From AC-49 sp963766605 (GTDB lineage: Bacteria > Actinomycetota > Thermoleophilia > Solirubrobacterales > Solirubrobacteraceae), in contig CAVYAT010000005.1 in assembly GCA_963766605.1 (NCBI GenBank), positions 744,001-808,000 of the forward strand: a DNA stretch of 64,000 bases, written 5' to 3'. The position numbers were made by a program, and so were the translations under genes. This document shows, piece after piece, positions 27,355 to 34,399 of this stretch (positions are counted from its first letter, which is position 1; every line of letters begins with the position of its first letter). Below the pieces are notes generated by a model, which ran no database searches, was not told the DNA's origin, and was given only the letters and a program-made list of their open reading frames with translations.

Positions 27355-28248
27355 ATGCTTGTGTCGACGCAGTTCGAGGTGCTGCCGACAGGCCAGACGA
27401 TCGACGCCGAGGTCGCGGCCGTCGCCCCCGTCCGGCTGACCGTGACCTGCTCCCCGCGGCTCGGGCTCGATGCAACCATCGACGCCGCCGTGGCGCACGC
27501 GTCCGTGGGCTGCGAGGCCATCCCCCACCTCGCAGCCCGCGCCGTGCGTGACCGCGCCCACCTCGATGCGGTGCTCGAGCGCATGCGCGCGGCCGGGGTC
27601 GGCGAGGCGTTCGTGATCGGCGGCGACGGAGCGGCGCCGCAGGGCCCGTACGCATCGGCCGGCGAGCTGCTCGCGTCGCTCGCCGATCACCCGCTGCGCC
27701 CGGCGCGGATCGGCATCGCCGCCTATCCCGAGGGTCACCCCCACATCGCGCCTGACTCGCTGGCGGCCGCGCTCGCCGAAAAGGCGCCGATCGCCGACTA
27801 CATGGTCACCCAGATGTGCTTCCACGCCGGCGCGCTGACCGGCTGGCTGCGCGACACCCGGGCGGCCGGAACGACGCTGCCGGCCGTGATCGGCATCCCG
27901 GGCGTCGTCGAGCGGCGCAAGCTGCTCGAGGTGTCGGCCCGGGTCGGCGTCGGCGAGTCGCTGCGCTTCCTGCGTAAGCAGCACGGCGCGCTGGCGCTGC
28001 TGACCGGGCGCAGCTCGCAACTGGCGCAACGGCTGCTCGACGACCTTGCCCCCGCGATCGCCGATCCAGCACTGGGCATCGACGGCCTGCATCTCTACAC
28101 GTTCAACCGCCTCGTGGCCACCTGCGCGTGGGAACGGGAGTTCAGAACACGATCGTCGAGTTCCCGTGCTGCGCCACCCGATCCTCGCAGTGCCACTGAA
28201 CCGCCCGCGCCAGCACGACCCGCTCGATCTCGGCGCCGCGCCGGGTGA
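27355..28248 (+). CDS. Methylenetetrahydrofolate reductase family protein, divergent
   Basis: Protein of 297 residues. MTHFR enzymes reduce 5,10-methylene-THF to 5-methyl-THF. Recognisable parts are VRLTVTCSPRLGLDATID, GVGEAFVIGGDG, IGIAAYPEGHP and DYMVTQMCFHAGAL, in the order expected of the barrel. The N-terminus lacks the long SFEFFPPK segment of MetF, so it belongs to the shorter MTHFR-like group. The natural end of the domain is LYTFNRLVATCAWEREF; about 35 further residues read across the convergent purU gene and look unselected. Flavin and pyridine nucleotide requirements cannot be judged. Confidence 0.83.
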   Translation: MLVSTQFEVLPTGQTIDAEVAAVAPVRLTVTCSPRLGLDATIDAAVAHASVGCEAIPHLAARAVRDRAHLDAVLERMRAAGVGEAFVIGGDGAAPQGPYASAGELLASLADHPLRPARIGIAAYPEGHPHIAPDSLAAALAEKAPIADYMVTQMCFHAGALTGWLRDTRAAGTTLPAVIGIPGVVERRKLLEVSARVGVGESLRFLRKQHGALALLTGRSSQLAQRLLDDLAPAIADPALGIDGLHLYTFNRLVATCAWEREFRTRSSSSRAAPPDPRSATEPPAPARPARSRRRAG

Positions 28249-29002
28249 GCATCGCGACGTCGTCGTGGTGGGTGACGCGCGTGACGTCCTGCTCGATGAT
28301 CGGCCCGGCGTCGAGCTCCTCGGTCACGTAGTGCGCGGTCGCGCCGACGAGCTTCACCCCGCGCTCGCGGGCGCGCTGGTAGGGGTCGGCCCCGGCGAAC
28401 GCGGGCAGGAACGAGTGGTGGATGTTGATCACCGGGACGCCGACGGCCTCGAGGAAGCCGGGGCTGAGGATCTGCATGTAGCGCGCGAGGACGACGAGGT
28501 CGCAGCTGTCGCGCAGCAGTTCGAGCAGTTGCGCCTCCGACTGGGCCTTCGTGTCCGGGGTGACCGGCACATGGTGGTAGCGGATGCCCTCGGACTCGAC
28601 CGCTTCGCGCAGGTCCGGGTGGTTTGACGCCACGAGCACGATCTCGGCATCGAGGTCGCCGCGACGCGCGCGCCACAGCAGGTCGACGAGGCAGTGGTCA
28701 TAGCGCGAGACGAGGATCGCCACCTGCTTGCGGCGGGTGACGTTCGACAGCCGCCAGGTCATGTCGAACGGGTCGGCGAGCCGTTGTGTCACGAACGCGC
28801 CCAGCCCCGGCTCCTCCTCGGCGGGGAGGGTGAACTCGACGCGCAGGAAGAACCGCCCACCCCGTGGGTCCGACGAGTACTGGCTGGACTGCACGATGTT
28901 CGCGCCGCGCTCCAGCAGCGCCTGGGACACCGCGGCGACGATCCCCGGGCGGTCGGGACACGACACGAGCAGCCGCATCGTGGCGACCGCCGGGAAGCTC
29001 AC
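28142..29002 (-). CDS. purU: Formyltetrahydrofolate deformylase
   Basis: Protein of 286 residues. It hydrolyses 10-formyl-THF to formate and THF, balancing the folate pool. An N-terminal ACT-like domain (LLVSCPDRPGIVAAVSQ) is followed by a formyltransferase-fold domain with VLARYMQILSPGFL, NIHHSFLPAFAGADPY (catalytic Asn/His) and GATAHYVTEELDAGPII. Catalytic Asp is in the last motif. The GTG at 29002 overlaps the metK stop by 4 bases, so metK-purU form an operon. The opposing activity, fhs, lies 2.4 kb away. Confidence 0.95.
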   Translation of the reverse strand: MSFPAVATMRLLVSCPDRPGIVAAVSQALLERGANIVQSSQYSSDPRGGRFFLRVEFTLPAEEEPGLGAFVTQRLADPFDMTWRLSNVTRRKQVAILVSRYDHCLVDLLWRARRGDLDAEIVLVASNHPDLREAVESEGIRYHHVPVTPDTKAQSEAQLLELLRDSCDLVVLARYMQILSPGFLEAVGVPVINIHHSFLPAFAGADPYQRARERGVKLVGATAHYVTEELDAGPIIEQDVTRVTHHDDVAMLTRRGAEIERVVLARAVQWHCEDRVAQHGNSTIVF

Positions 29003-30237
29003 GCGGGAACGGCGTCGGCGAGTCCGGCGGCCGTGCGTAGTGCCTGGGCTTTGTTGGTGGTTTCCCAGGTGAAGTCGGGGTCGGTGCGGCCGAAGTGTCC
29101 GTAGGCGGCGGTCTTCTGGTAGATCGGGCGGTGCAGGTTGAGCTCTTCACGAAACGCGCCGGGCCGCAGATCGAAGTGCTCGTCGATCAGGCCGGCGATC
29201 CGGCTGACCGCGATCTTCTCCGTACCGAACGTCTCGACCATCACGCTGACGGGATGCGCAACACCAATCGCGTAAGCGACCTGCACCTCCGCCCGATCGG
29301 CCAAGCCGGCCGCGACAACATTCTTGGCGACCCACCGCGCCGCATACGCAGCCGACCGATCAACCTTGCTGGGGTCCTTGCCACTGAACGCACCACCCCC
29401 ATGACGAGCCATCCCACCATACGTATCAACAATGATCTTGCGACCCGTCAAGCCGCAATCACCGACCGGGCCACCGATCACGAACCGGCCCGTCGGATTG
29501 ACCAGGAACTCCCGACGCAACGCGGCCTCGTCATACAACTCGCCCGGCAAAACCGGCACCACAACCTGCTCCCACAGATCCGGCTTGATCTGCGTCTGAG
29601 AATCCGCATCCGCAGAATGCTGCGTCGAGATCAACAACTTCTCGATCGCGACCGGCCGCCCATCCCGATAGCGAACACTGACCTGGGTCTTGCCATCCGG
29701 ACGCAAATACGGAAGCGACCCATCCTTACGCACCAACGCCAACCGCTCAGCCAACTGATGCGCCAAGCTGATCGGCAACGGCATCAACGACTCCGTCTCA
29801 TTGGACGCGTAACCAAACATCATCCCCTGATCCCCCGCCCCCGCCACATCCAACTCATCCCCACCCGACGCCCCATCCGCCCGCGTCTCATACGCCTCAT
29901 CAACCCCCCGCGCGATATCCGGCGACTGCTTATCAATCGCATTCAACACCGCACAAGAATCAGCACTAAACCCAAGATCCGCATCCACATACCCAATCCT
30001 GCGAATCGTCTCCCGCGCCACCTCCTGCACATCCACAACCGCCGACGTCGAAATCTCCCCCGACACCACCACCAACCCCGTATTCACCAACGTCTCACAC
30101 GCCACCCGCCCATACGGATCCACACCCAACACCGCATCCAACACCCCATCCGAAACCTGATCCGCAACCTTATCCGGATGCCCCTCCGTCACCGACTCCG
30201 ACGTAAACAAAAACTCATTCTCAGCAAACAAACTCAT
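28999..30237 (-). CDS. metK: S-adenosylmethionine synthase
   Basis: Protein of 412 residues. It makes SAM from methionine and ATP. Markers: FTSESVTEGHPDKVADQ at the N-terminus, GAGDQGMMFGYA, and the GGGAFSGKDPSKVDRSAAY loop. The ATG at 30237 is preceded by GGAGG. Codon style is unusual: upstream of about base 29270 the coding strand favours T- and G-ending codons (ATT, GGT, GAT), while the last 80 codons use mainly C- and some A-ending codons like neighbouring genes. A long structured leader lies upstream. Overlaps purU by 4 bases. Confidence 0.97.
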   Translation of the reverse strand: MSLFAENEFLFTSESVTEGHPDKVADQVSDGVLDAVLGVDPYGRVACETLVNTGLVVVSGEISTSAVVDVQEVARETIRRIGYVDADLGFSADSCAVLNAIDKQSPDIARGVDEAYETRADGASGGDELDVAGAGDQGMMFGYASNETESLMPLPISLAHQLAERLALVRKDGSLPYLRPDGKTQVSVRYRDGRPVAIEKLLISTQHSADADSQTQIKPDLWEQVVVPVLPGELYDEAALRREFLVNPTGRFVIGGPVGDCGLTGRKIIVDTYGGMARHGGGAFSGKDPSKVDRSAAYAARWVAKNVVAAGLADRAEVQVAYAIGVAHPVSVMVETFGTEKIAVSRIAGLIDEHFDLRPGAFREELNLHRPIYQKTAAYGHFGRTDPDFTWETTNKAQALRTAAGLADAVPA

Positions 30238-30267
30238 CGAGCCTCCAGTGGGGTTTCGAAGGGGGGT

Positions 30268-30325
30268 GCGCGTGCCGGCCCGGCTACCTGAGGGGAGGGA
30301 CCGGGGGACCCGGGCCAGCACGCGC
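30268..30325 (-). promoter_or_regulatory. Long hairpin in the metK 5' leader
   Basis: GCGCGTGCCGGCCCGG (30268-30283) pairs with 30310-30325 to give a 16-bp stem with one wobble, closing a 26-base pyrimidine-rich loop in the RNA. It ends 30 bases before the metK start and could mask or present the GGAGG site. It does not match the SAM-I or SAM-IV riboswitch consensus by eye. Confidence 0.5.
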
Positions 30326-30385
30326 CGGACCACCATGGAGGGGTCCTTCGATCGGGGACGCTACGCAGCCGGGCCGGCCGGTTCG

Positions 30386-30401
30386 CCTCCCATTCGGGAG
30401 G
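30386..30401 (-). terminator. Hairpin after the GAF-LuxR gene, possible terminator or leader stem
   Basis: CCTCCC-ATTC-GGGAGG is a perfect 6-bp stem with a 4-base loop, 30 bases beyond the stop of the LuxR gene ending at 30431 and 150 bases before metK. There is no T-run, so terminator versus leader element is open. Confidence 0.35.
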
Positions 30402-30430
30402 TATTCCCAACCATCCGGCCAGGTTCGGCG

Positions 30431-31564
30431 TCAGGGTCGCGGCGCGCGCGTGTTCATCAGCGCGAAGTAGCGCGACACCGCTTGGGCGCGGTTGGCCGCG
30501 TGGAGCTTGCGCAGGATGTTGTTGACGTGGAACTTGATCGTCCCGGGTGACAGCACGAGATCGGCGGCGATCGCCTTCGTGCTGTGGCCCTCGGCAAGCA
30601 GCCGCAGAACGTCGAGCTCGCGGCGCGTCAGCAGGCCAGCGAACAGGATCCGGTCGTCGCGGCCGGCCGTGGCCACGAACGTGTCGGGCCCTCCGGGCGT
30701 CGGCAGCGGCGCGCGCGCCGGTGCCACCAGCTCGCCCGCGGCGTCGCCCAGCTCGCCCGACCGGGCGCCGAGCCATTCCAGGAACTCCCGCATCCGGTCG
30801 CGTTCGACCCGCAACGTCCGGCGCAGCCCCGCCGTCTCGTAGGCGCGCGCCAGGCCCTGGGCGAACTCCCACAGGACGTCGCGGTGCACGACGTCGAGCT
30901 GCCCACCGGGCCCGCGGTCGGCGTGAACGACCCCGACCACGGTTGAGCGCACGACGAGCGGCGCCGCCGCGTAGGAGGTCCACGCCATCACGTGCGCCGC
31001 GCCGGCGTGCACGCGCGGATGGACGTCGGCGTCGAGCACGATCGTCGCGCGACGACGGCGCAGGACCTCGGTCTCGATCAACGGCCGGTCCAGGCGCGGC
31101 GGGTCATCGCGCAGCGCCGCGAGGGCCTCGCTCGCCCCAGCTTCGTCGTCGCGGAAGTACGCGGCCTCGGCGACGATCGCGCCGTCGGCCAACAGGCTGA
31201 CGATCGCTCGGTCAAAGTCCGAGCGCGCGCACAGCTCGCGCGGCGCGCGGGCGAGCATGACGGCGGGCGACGTCTGTTCGCGCAGCCGCGCGACCGCCTC
31301 GTTGACCCGCTGCAGCGCCTCGAAGCGGTACTCGTAGCGCTCGCGCAGCCGCGCCACCTCGCCGGGCTCGGCGCCCGCGTCCTCGTCCAGGCGCTCGCGC
31401 AGCGCGGCGATCAGCGCGACGACATCGGCGAGGCCGTCGCTGGCCTCGCCGTCGGGCGTTTGGCCGAGCAGCCGCCGTGCCTGGGTGGTCGCCGCCGCGA
31501 GGCGCGAGCGCAGCTGCTCGCCGAGCGGACCGGCCAGCGGCGCCGCGGTCGCCGGGCCGCTCAC
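30431..31564 (-). CDS. GAF-domain LuxR-type transcriptional regulator
   Basis: Protein of 377 residues. The N-terminal half is helical; a GAF-like sensor domain follows (HVMAWTSYAAAPLVVRSTVVGVVHAD), and the C-terminus is a LuxR helix-turn-helix (LTRRELDVLRLLAEGHSTKAIAADL, then IKFHVNNILRKL). The start is GTG 31564, overlapping the stop of a paralogous gene by 4 bases. GAF domains bind small ligands, and no kinase partner is present. It lies between metK and the Hcy methyltransferase fusion, so methionine metabolism is a possible but unproven target. Confidence 0.87.
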   Translation of the reverse strand: MSGPATAAPLAGPLGEQLRSRLAAATTQARRLLGQTPDGEASDGLADVVALIAALRERLDEDAGAEPGEVARLRERYEYRFEALQRVNEAVARLREQTSPAVMLARAPRELCARSDFDRAIVSLLADGAIVAEAAYFRDDEAGASEALAALRDDPPRLDRPLIETEVLRRRRATIVLDADVHPRVHAGAAHVMAWTSYAAAPLVVRSTVVGVVHADRGPGGQLDVVHRDVLWEFAQGLARAYETAGLRRTLRVERDRMREFLEWLGARSGELGDAAGELVAPARAPLPTPGGPDTFVATAGRDDRILFAGLLTRRELDVLRLLAEGHSTKAIAADLVLSPGTIKFHVNNILRKLHAANRAQAVSRYFALMNTRAPRP

Positions 31565-32502
31565 GCCCCCGCCCCCATGCTTGACCGGGCGTAGCGGGCG
31601 ACCGCGTCGGACCGGCTCGACGCGCCGAGCTTTCGCAGGATGTTCTTGACGTGGTACTTGACGGTCCCCTCGCGCACGACGAGCGTCTTGGCGATCGCGA
31701 GGTTCGTCAGCCCGCGTGCCATGAGCGCGATGACCTCGGCCTCCCGCGGCGTCAGCGGATCGGCACCGCCACCGTCGCGCGCGGCGCCGTCCGCGGTCGC
31801 GCCGCTGACCGCGTCGGCCGACACCCGCGCGAGGCGACCGTCGATCCACTGGATCGCCGACTGGAGCGAGCGGCGATGGTGCAGGAGCGACTCGCGCAGC
31901 ACCGCCCGCTCGAACGCCCCCGCCAGGCCGTCGGCAAACAGCTCGGCGACATCGAGGTCGAGGTCGTCGAGCGACGCCTGGGCCTCGCCGGCGTCGGCGT
32001 GCAGCAACCCGACGGTCGCGCCGTGCAGCAGCACCGGGACGACGACGTACGACCGCCAGCCGAGCACGTCGGTGAGCCGGGGCGCGGCGCGGCGCGTCCC
32101 CGCGGCGGCGACGACCTGGCCCCGGCGGGCCTGCACGACCTCGGCCTCGACGAGTGGGTACTCGATCGCGATCGGCGCCGACTCCAGCGCCGCGAGCTGC
32201 GCGCGGGCGTCGTCGTCGCGGTCGGCGATCCACAGCGAGCGCGGCTCGAGTGCCGAGCCGGCCAGCCGGCTCACCAGCACGCGCTCAAAGCGCGATCGGG
32301 TCCCGAGCTCGACGCCCGCGCGGTCGAGGATCGCGGCCGGCGAGCCGAGGTCGGCGAGTCGCGAGACCGCGTCGCGCGCGTCCTGGAGCGCATCGGTGCG
32401 GCGCACGTACTCGAGCTCGACGAGCTCGCGCTCGAGCCGGCCCAGCTCGGCGAGTACGCGCTTGGCGGCGCGCCGGTCGAACCCCTCGTGAGTCGCAGCC
32501 AC
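31561..32502 (-). CDS. GAF-domain LuxR-type transcriptional regulator
   Basis: Protein of 313 residues, paralogous to the gene that follows. Layout: coiled N-terminus (LAELGRLERELVELEYV), GAF-like domain (LGWRSYVVVPVLLHGATVGLLHAD), long helix, then a LuxR helix-turn-helix (LTPREAEVIALMARGLTNLAIAKTL, KYHVKNILRKLGASS). The GTG start at 32502 leaves 100 bases to the divergent fusion gene at 32603. Both regulators are co-translated by a GTGA overlap, so they may act as a heterodimer. Confidence 0.86.
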   Translation of the reverse strand: MAATHEGFDRRAAKRVLAELGRLERELVELEYVRRTDALQDARDAVSRLADLGSPAAILDRAGVELGTRSRFERVLVSRLAGSALEPRSLWIADRDDDARAQLAALESAPIAIEYPLVEAEVVQARRGQVVAAAGTRRAAPRLTDVLGWRSYVVVPVLLHGATVGLLHADAGEAQASLDDLDLDVAELFADGLAGAFERAVLRESLLHHRRSLQSAIQWIDGRLARVSADAVSGATADGAARDGGGADPLTPREAEVIALMARGLTNLAIAKTLVVREGTVKYHVKNILRKLGASSRSDAVARYARSSMGAGA

Positions 32503-32602
32503 CCGTCACCTCACCCGTTGTACCTGGCCGAAAGACTAGGTTATCCCTGCGCTTCAGACCTGGCAATCGCTCCTGTCGACGGTCACCATCCGCGCGGGCC
32601 TC

Positions 32603-34321
32603 ATGGACGATCGCTACGCCCGCATCATGCGCCTCATCGCCACCGATCGGTGCGTCACGCTCGACGGTGCCACCGGAACCGAGCTGGTCGACGTCGCCGG
32701 CGTGCGGCCCGAGGTCGAAGAGCACCTCTGGGGTCTCAGCGCCGTCCTGGACACCCCTGACGACGTGCGTGCCGTCCACCGCCGCTACGTCGACGTCGGC
32801 GCCGACGTGCTGACGACCGACACCTGGGGCCTCGCAACCGCGCTGCGCGCCGACGACACCAACCACTTCGAGTGGTCGCGGCCGGTGCACTGGATGGACG
32901 TCGCGCGCGACGGCGTGCGGCTCGCCCGCGCGGCGGCGGCCCAGGGCGGCCGGGCCGACGAGGTCGCGGTCGCGTTCTCGATCAACGACGACATCGACAC
33001 CCCGGGCGGCCAGGAGACGATCCGCCTGCTCGCACGCGCGCTCGAGGATGAGCCACCCGATCTGATCCTCGCCGAGACACTGTCGCTCGTGCGCAGCACG
33101 ACGTATGCGACGGTCGAGACGCTGCTGGAGATCGGCCTGCCGGTGTGGCTGAGCTTCCGCCGCTGCCGCCAGGGCGTCTGCGGCGTCTACGGCGAGCACT
33201 GGGGTGGGCCGGAGGGCGACGCGTTCGGCCGCGCTGCCCGTCGTTTCGAGGAGATGGGCGTCGGCGCACTGCTGATCAACTGCGTCCCACCCGACCACGT
33301 CGCCGGCATGGTCGCGTGGCTGCGCGACTTCACCGACCTGCCGCTCGGGGTCTACCCGAACCTCGGCTACCTCTCCAACGCGGGCTGGGAGTCGCACGTC
33401 GGCGAGGAGGACTACGCGCGCCTCGCGCTCGAGTGGCGGGCCGAGGGCGCGCAGATCATCGGCGGCTGCTGCGGCGTCGGGCCCGGGCATGTGGCGGCTG
33501 CGGCCGCCGCGCTGGCCGACACCAAGCCCGGCAGCCGCCGCCCGGCCGAGGACCGCGACGACTCAGGCCGTGACGGCGCGGTCAGCGCCGCGCCCGCGGC
33601 GCGCTGGGGCGACGCACGCGACCGCGCGCTGTTTCCGATCGGGTTCCCCGAGCTCACGATCGAGGATGGGGTAGCCGTGCCCGGCCAGGCGAGCTTTCTC
33701 ATGTGGAAGTTCCTGCATCGCGAAGGCGCGGGAGCGCACCAGCGTTGCCTGGACGTCGGCAGCGGCTCGGGACTGCTGACCACGCAGCTCGCGCTCAACG
33801 GCGCGCGCCACGTGCACGCGATCGACATCAAGGCCGCCGCGACCCGCAGCACGCTGGGCAGCGCATTTCGCAATGGGGTCGCCGACCGCGTGAGCGCCGC
33901 GACCGTCGACCTCTACCCGTGGGTGCCCGACGAGCGCTACGACCTGATCGTCTCGAGCCTCCCCCAGCTTCCGGTCGACCCGTTCGAGCAGACGTCGACC
34001 CACCGCCCGCTCGACTACTGGGGCCGCAACCTGCTCGACCACCTGATCGCGCTGCTTCCCAACGCACTGGCCGACGACGGGGTCGCCTACGTGATGCAGT
34101 TGTCGATCGCCGGCGAGCAGCGCACGCTGTCCGAACTTGAACGCGCCGGGCTGCGCTCTCGCGTCGTCGACTTCGCGTTCGTCGAGTTCGAGGACGCGTG
34201 GTCGCAGCGCGCCGAGCAGATCGCACGCGTCGAGGAGCTCTCCGACGCCTACCACCTGCGCCTCAACGACCGCGATGTGATGGTCGCCTACCTGCTGGAG
34301 ATCACGCGGTCTGAAGGCTGA
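32603..34321 (+). CDS. Fusion of homocysteine S-methyltransferase and a class I methyltransferase
   Basis: Protein of 572 residues. Residues 1-310 are a homocysteine S-methyltransferase barrel: TLDGATGTEL at the start, zinc ligands Cys227 (LINCVPP) and Cys289/Cys290 (GGCCGVGPGH). A charged linker of about 30 residues leads to a class I methyltransferase, motif I CLDVGSGSGLL at 382-392, acidic IDIKAA end of strand 2, and SSLPQLPVDP at 451-460 in the motif IV position. The last resembles the GCIPQILNP motif recalled from plant methionine S-methyltransferase more than the NPPY of HemK. Such a pair could make S-methylmethionine and use it on homocysteine. Divergent from two GAF-LuxR genes. Confidence 0.82.
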   Translation: MDDRYARIMRLIATDRCVTLDGATGTELVDVAGVRPEVEEHLWGLSAVLDTPDDVRAVHRRYVDVGADVLTTDTWGLATALRADDTNHFEWSRPVHWMDVARDGVRLARAAAAQGGRADEVAVAFSINDDIDTPGGQETIRLLARALEDEPPDLILAETLSLVRSTTYATVETLLEIGLPVWLSFRRCRQGVCGVYGEHWGGPEGDAFGRAARRFEEMGVGALLINCVPPDHVAGMVAWLRDFTDLPLGVYPNLGYLSNAGWESHVGEEDYARLALEWRAEGAQIIGGCCGVGPGHVAAAAAALADTKPGSRRPAEDRDDSGRDGAVSAAPAARWGDARDRALFPIGFPELTIEDGVAVPGQASFLMWKFLHREGAGAHQRCLDVGSGSGLLTTQLALNGARHVHAIDIKAAATRSTLGSAFRNGVADRVSAATVDLYPWVPDERYDLIVSSLPQLPVDPFEQTSTHRPLDYWGRNLLDHLIALLPNALADDGVAYVMQLSIAGEQRTLSELERAGLRSRVVDFAFVEFEDAWSQRAEQIARVEELSDAYHLRLNDRDVMVAYLLEITRSEG

Positions 34322-34399
34322 TGCCTACGTTACGAGCGCGGCTCCCCATCTTGGCCTCCGCGCTTGCCAGGAGGGCCATGTGACGGGAAGATCGGACCG

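Noticed and set aside
30238..30430. SAM-I or SAM-IV riboswitch upstream of metK
   Set aside because: I looked for the conserved core elements by eye and found none; only generic hairpins are supportable.
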